Shown here piece by piece: positions 4,957 to 8,010 of a stretch of 8,010 bases of DNA. Source of the stretch: JBFELO01 sp041552055 (GTDB taxonomy: Bacteria > Acidobacteriota > Thermoanaerobaculia > Thermoanaerobaculales > Sulfomarinibacteraceae). The position numbers and the translations under genes were made by a program. The stretch lies in contig JBFELO010000190.1 in the NCBI GenBank assembly GCA_041552055.1, positions 1 through 8,010 of the forward strand, in the 5' to 3' direction. Numbering within the stretch: position 1 is the stretch's first letter; the number at the start of each line of letters is the position of its first letter. A model generated the notes under the pieces. That model saw only the letters and a list, made by a program, of their open reading frames with translations. It was not told the origin of the DNA and ran no database searches.

Positions 4957-5925
4957 ATGGCACGACTTCTGAGAATTGTCAGGGTCTGCATCACGGCGGC
5001 GGCGATCGCCCTCGCCATCTCGTGCGATCGCTCCACCGAGCGTGGCGGTGAGCCGGTCGGAGTCGAGCCTGCCGCGGAGAGCACCGTCCAGCTCGGCGCG
5101 CCGACGCTCGACGAGCTCCGAAACGCCACCTACTCCGGAATCTACGACGAGCCGGTGCTGCTGATCGATGGCCGGCATGAAGGCGATCCATTCGTGGAGG
5201 GCGGCGCCGCGCGCCCCACAGCCGGTCTCGCGGCTGACTTCCGGCTGACCGGCGACCTGGACGGGCAAGGCGCCGAAGAGGCAGTGGTGCTGCTGTGGGA
5301 GAGCTCCGGCGGGTCCGGGACCTTCAACTACCTCGCCGTTGCCGGCCGCCGGGGCGGCGAGATCGTCAACCTCGGCACCGCCGAGATCGGCGACCGGGTC
5401 CAGGTGCGGGCGGGGCGCGTGGTCGACCGCGCGGTCGAGCTGGACGTGGTCCAGGCCGGTCCCGATGACGCCGCCTGCTGCCCGTCACAGACCGCCACCC
5501 GAACATGGGCGCTCGGAGCGGACGGCCTCACGGCGGTCTCGACCGAGGTCACCGGATCCCTGTCACTCGCAACGCTGGAGGGTGTCGAATGGGTGCTCGC
5601 GATGTTCGACCGGGCCGAGGCGGCGCCGGCCGAACCCGAGATAACCGTCGTCTTCTCGGACGGCAGAATCGGCGGACGCAGCGGCTGCAACCGCTACTTC
5701 GCCGGGGTCGTGGACGGCGATCTGCCCGGCGACCTGGCGATCGGCCAGATCGGTGCCACCAAGATGGCGTGCGCGGACGACGTCATGCGGCTGGAGCAGC
5801 GCTACCTGGCGACGCTCGCCGGGGTCACCAGGTTCGGCTTCGTCGCGGGTCGACTGGTCATGACCTGTCGGGTGGAGAACGCGATCCACAGCATGACCTT
5901 CGTTCCCCGCGAGCCGGAGGGGTAA
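4957..5925 (+). CDS. Lipoprotein with uncharacterised N-terminal domain and C-terminal META domain
   Basis: 322 residues. The signal peptide (1-22) ends in a lipobox AISC with Cys23; Asp at +2 would, by the Lol rule, favour inner-membrane retention. Residues about 48-190 form a domain I cannot name. It begins with LDELRNATYSGIYDEPVLL, has a DLDGQGAEEAVVLL strand-turn (100-113) resembling degenerate FG-GAP/calcium-loop repeats, then GSGTFNYLAVAG (119-130), and ends with a vicinal Cys174-Cys175 before a TRTWAL strand. Residues about 206-317 are a META/HslJ domain: GVEWVLAMF, the hallmark RSGCNRYFAG (241-250) and GQIGATKMAC (263-272) with Cys244 and Cys272 paired as in the META lipoprotein at 1432-2226. 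ATG 4957 is chosen because it begins the signal peptide; a GGGGG stretch 11 nt upstream is only a fair ribosome site. The frame is open far upstream (to 4507) but without coding character. The M48 gene follows after 92 bp. Confidence 0.83.
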   Translation: MARLLRIVRVCITAAAIALAISCDRSTERGGEPVGVEPAAESTVQLGAPTLDELRNATYSGIYDEPVLLIDGRHEGDPFVEGGAARPTAGLAADFRLTGDLDGQGAEEAVVLLWESSGGSGTFNYLAVAGRRGGEIVNLGTAEIGDRVQVRAGRVVDRAVELDVVQAGPDDAACCPSQTATRTWALGADGLTAVSTEVTGSLSLATLEGVEWVLAMFDRAEAAPAEPEITVVFSDGRIGGRSGCNRYFAGVVDGDLPGDLAIGQIGATKMACADDVMRLEQRYLATLAGVTRFGFVAGRLVMTCRVENAIHSMTFVPREPEG

Positions 5926-5935
5926 CATGGGTCAC

Positions 5936-5967
5936 CGCGCGAGCGGGAAGGGCCCTTTCGTCGCGCG
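5936..5967. repeat. 32-nt near-perfect hairpin between the META lipoprotein and M48 genes
   Basis: CGCGCGA (5936-5942) pairs with TCGCGCG (5961-5967), and inside it GGAAGGG pairs with CCCTTTC with one G-U, separated by a small 3x1 internal loop. It starts 11 nt after the META stop codon. No T-run follows, so it is not a standard intrinsic terminator; it could set relative expression of the two genes by processing or partial termination. Confidence 0.5.
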
Positions 5968-6017
5968 CTCCGCTCCGGAGTGACCATTGGGACTTTGCTG
6001 AACCTGGGGGTATGACA

Positions 6018-7472
6018 ATGAGCACAGTTCCCGCATTTCGCCGAAAGCTCGTGCCGACAGCGATGATCGGATGCCTCGTGCTGGCCGTCGGCTGCACTGT
6101 CAACCCGGCGACCGGCAAGCGGCAGCTGACGCTGATCAGCGAGCAGCAGGAGGTCGCACTCGGCCTGGACGAGGCGAAGAAGGCGGTCGCCCAGTACGGC
6201 CGCTACCCGGATGACGAGCTGCAGGAGTACGTCTCGGAGCTCGGCCTTCGGCTGGCCGCGGAGTCGGAGCGGCCGGATCTGCCGTGGGGTTTCACGGTGG
6301 TGGACGACCCGGTAGTCAACGCCTTCGCGCTGCCCGGAGGCCAGATATTCGTCACCCGCGGCATCCTCGCGCACTTCAACTCGGAGGCAGAGCTGGCATC
6401 GGTGCTCGGCCACGAGATCGGCCACGTCACGGGCCGGCACTCGGTCGAGCAGATGAGCTCCGCGCAATTGGCCAACCTCGGCCTCGGGGTGGCGATGATC
6501 GCCAGCGAGGACGTTCGGCCGTACGCCGGAATGGCCGCGCAGGGCCTCCAGCTGATGTTCCTCAAGTTCAGTCGCGACGACGAGAGCGAGTCGGACGAGC
6601 TCGGCCTGCGCTACATGACCAACGCCGGCTACGACCCCAACGAGATGCCCAAGATGTTCGTCACCCTCGACCGGATCAGCGCGACCCAGGGTGGTGGCCG
6701 GATCCCGGTGTGGGCGTCGACCCACCCCAACCCGGATCGCCGGGAGGAAATCACCTACGAGCGGATCGAGAGGCTGCCACCGGACAGACGGGACGGCACC
6801 GTCAACCGCGACGGCTACCTGCGCAGGATCGACGGTGTCGTGTTCGGCGACGACCCACGCCAGGGGTACTTCGTCGGGAGCCGGTTCTACCACCCCGAGC
6901 TGGAGTTCCAGCTGACGTTCCCGGACGGCTGGCAGACCATGAACACCCGCCAATTCGTGGCCGCCGTCAGCCCCGAGCAGGACGCCATCGTCCAGCTGAC
7001 GCTCGCCCGGGGGGACAGCGCCGCCGGTGCTGAGCGCGAGTTCTTCTCCAGCCAGGCGATCGAGCGCGGGGATGCCTGGAACGACAACTTCCACAACTTC
7101 CGAACCGTTCCGACCCAGCAACGCCCCACCGTGGTGCGCGGCCTGATCGGCTTTCTCGAGCTCCAGGGACGGGTGTACCAGCTCGTCGGCTACACGCGCG
7201 AGGATCTCTGGAGCACCTATCAGAGCCTCACCCGGTCGTCCCTGGCCTCGTTCCGAGCGCTGGCTGAACGACGCTACCTGGACGTAGAGGCCAAGAAGAT
7301 CGCACTGGTGGAGCTGCCCGACCGCATGACGATCGCCATGTTCAACCAAAAGTACCCGTCGACGGTGGACGTGGACGCGCTGGCGATCGCCAACGGAGTC
7401 GAGCCGAACGTGATGCTCGAGCGCGGCACGCTGGTGAAGCGCATCGTCGGCGGGCAGCTGCCCGAGAATTAG
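6018..7472 (+). CDS. M48-family zinc metalloprotease lipoprotein (BepA/LoiP-like) with LysM-like C-terminus
   Basis: 484 residues, periplasm-facing lipoprotein: signal peptide to LAVGC, Cys26 (Thr at +2). The next residues, NPATGKRQLTLISEQQE (29-45), are the classic opening of this family. The peptidase domain spans about 45-255: FALPGGQIFVTRG (103-115), zinc motif HEIGH (132-136), third ligand Glu191 in the ESESD block (189-193), and STHPNPDRR (234-242). Family knowledge: such proteases degrade or mature outer-membrane proteins. Beyond it, residues about 288-415 have an F-YHPELEFQLTFPDGW opening like PsbP/DcrB-type domains, and 425-476 resemble a LysM repeat (YPSTVDVDALAIANGV, then LERGTLVKRI), which could bind peptidoglycan. 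The TPR region of BepA is absent. I prefer ATG 6018, 7 nt after GGGGG, over ATG 6012, which is only 1 nt away. coaBC follows 49 bp downstream. Confidence 0.93.
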   Translation: MSTVPAFRRKLVPTAMIGCLVLAVGCTVNPATGKRQLTLISEQQEVALGLDEAKKAVAQYGRYPDDELQEYVSELGLRLAAESERPDLPWGFTVVDDPVVNAFALPGGQIFVTRGILAHFNSEAELASVLGHEIGHVTGRHSVEQMSSAQLANLGLGVAMIASEDVRPYAGMAAQGLQLMFLKFSRDDESESDELGLRYMTNAGYDPNEMPKMFVTLDRISATQGGGRIPVWASTHPNPDRREEITYERIERLPPDRRDGTVNRDGYLRRIDGVVFGDDPRQGYFVGSRFYHPELEFQLTFPDGWQTMNTRQFVAAVSPEQDAIVQLTLARGDSAAGAEREFFSSQAIERGDAWNDNFHNFRTVPTQQRPTVVRGLIGFLELQGRVYQLVGYTREDLWSTYQSLTRSSLASFRALAERRYLDVEAKKIALVELPDRMTIAMFNQKYPSTVDVDALAIANGVEPNVMLERGTLVKRIVGGQLPEN

Positions 7473-7521
7473 CACCGGCTAGGAGCACCTGATTGATATC
7501 CTTGACTCGGAGAGACATGCC

Positions 7522-8010
7522 ATGCTCGACGGCAAGAAGATCCTGTTGATCATCACCGGCGGTATCGCCGCCTACAAGAGCCTCGAGCTGATCCGCCACC
7601 TGCGGGAACGAGGTGTCGCAGTGCGCTGCATCCTTACCGAAGCCGGCCGCCAGTTCGTGACGCCGCTGTCGGTCGCCGCGCTCAGCGAGTCGAAGGTCTA
7701 CACCGAGCTGTTCTCGCTCACCGACGAGGCGGAAATCGGCCACATCCGGCTCTCCCGGGAGGCCGATCTGGTAGTGGTCGCACCGGCCACGGCCAACACC
7801 ATCGCCAAGATGGCCGCCGGCATCGCCGACGACCTGGCCTCGACCGCGCTGCTTGCCACCGACAGGCAGATCCTGCTGGCGCCGGCCATGAACGTGGTGA
7901 TGTGGCAGCACCCCGCGACCCAGCGCAACCTCGCGGCGCTGCTCGAGCGCGGCGTGCGAACGGTCGGTCCGGCGGACGGAGGCCTGGCGTGCGGCGAGGT
8001 CGGCGCCGGC
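7522..8010 (+). CDS. coaBC: CoaBC, phosphopantothenoylcysteine decarboxylase/synthase, N-terminal part (continues past window)
   Basis: The first 163 codons of the bifunctional coenzyme A biosynthesis flavoprotein (Dfp); the frame is open to the right edge. The visible part is the CoaC half, an FMN-binding Rossmann-like domain that decarboxylates 4'-phosphopantothenoylcysteine to 4'-phosphopantetheine. Seen: TGGIAAYKSLELIR (12-25) for FMN binding, the catalytic His74 in GHIRLSREADLVVVAPAT (73-90), the substrate motif PAMNVVMW (121-128) with Asn124, and the clamp GLACGEVGAG (154-163) with Cys157. All essential residues are present. The CoaB synthetase half must lie beyond 8010, so its integrity cannot be judged. 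The start ATG 7522 has GGAG 9 nt upstream; an ATG at 7517 is in another frame. It lies 49 bp behind the M48 gene with no terminator between, so cotranscription is likely. Confidence 0.96.
   Translation, partial: MLDGKKILLIITGGIAAYKSLELIRHLRERGVAVRCILTEAGRQFVTPLSVAALSESKVYTELFSLTDEAEIGHIRLSREADLVVVAPATANTIAKMAAGIADDLASTALLATDRQILLAPAMNVVMWQHPATQRNLAALLERGVRTVGPADGGLACGEVGAG

Noticed and set aside
5802..7475. 557-codon minus-strand open frame opposite the M48 protease
   Set aside because: It is long, but fully explained by the low frequency of stops opposite GC-rich codons; no signal, motif or plausible start region.
1..8010. CRISPR arrays, tRNA or rRNA genes, toxin-antitoxin pairs and phage genes
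   Set aside because: I saw no regularly spaced long direct repeats, no tRNA cloverleaf or rRNA signature, and no matching protein families on either strand.

Overview
This window is high-GC DNA from a Gram-negative bacterium. Five predicted proteins carry type II (lipobox) signal peptides, start sites have Shine-Dalgarno boxes, and the genes are typically bacterial. The CoaBC fragment reads like proteobacterial, especially alphaproteobacterial-style, sequence. That placement is an impression from the protein text, not a phylogeny.

Layout. The left half is on the minus strand. A REP-associated (IS200-like, Y1/HUH) transposase starts at a TTG near 773 and runs off the left edge. Reading 5'->3' on that strand from 3318 there is a nitrilase (3318-2380), a META+YbaY two-domain lipoprotein (2226-1432) and a small LEA14/WHy-domain lipoprotein (1365-853). 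A 227-bp divergent intergenic region (3319-3545) separates these from plus-strand genes. The first is a lipoprotein with a SnoaL-like fold (3546-4037). Then come 919 bp without an intact gene. At the far end are a second META-domain lipoprotein (4957-5925), an M48 zinc-protease lipoprotein with a LysM-like tail (6018-7472) and the start of coaBC (7522 to the right edge).

The 4038-4956 gap is the least ordinary part. It contains GC-rich hairpins after the SnoaL-like gene and two opposed hexamer-phased arrays (4127-4190). Next is a decayed DUF2202 gene that has lost its N-terminus and carries a frameshift at a C6 run (4420-4425). A set of inverted repeats in A-B-C-A'-B'-C' order follows (4784-4848), then an extended -10-like promoter and a 16-bp perfect palindrome just before the second META lipoprotein.

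How the genes relate. The common theme is the cell envelope: five different lipoproteins (LEA-2, META+YbaY, SnoaL-like, a novel N-domain plus META, and M48) lie within about 6.6 kb. The nitrilase and CoaBC are cytoplasmic metabolic enzymes with no evident functional tie to them. I see no convincing new defence, toxin, CRISPR or secondary-metabolite system. The points most worth a second look are the DUF2202 remnant, the hexamer arrays, the ordered inverted repeats, and the uncharacterised N-terminal domain of the second META lipoprotein.
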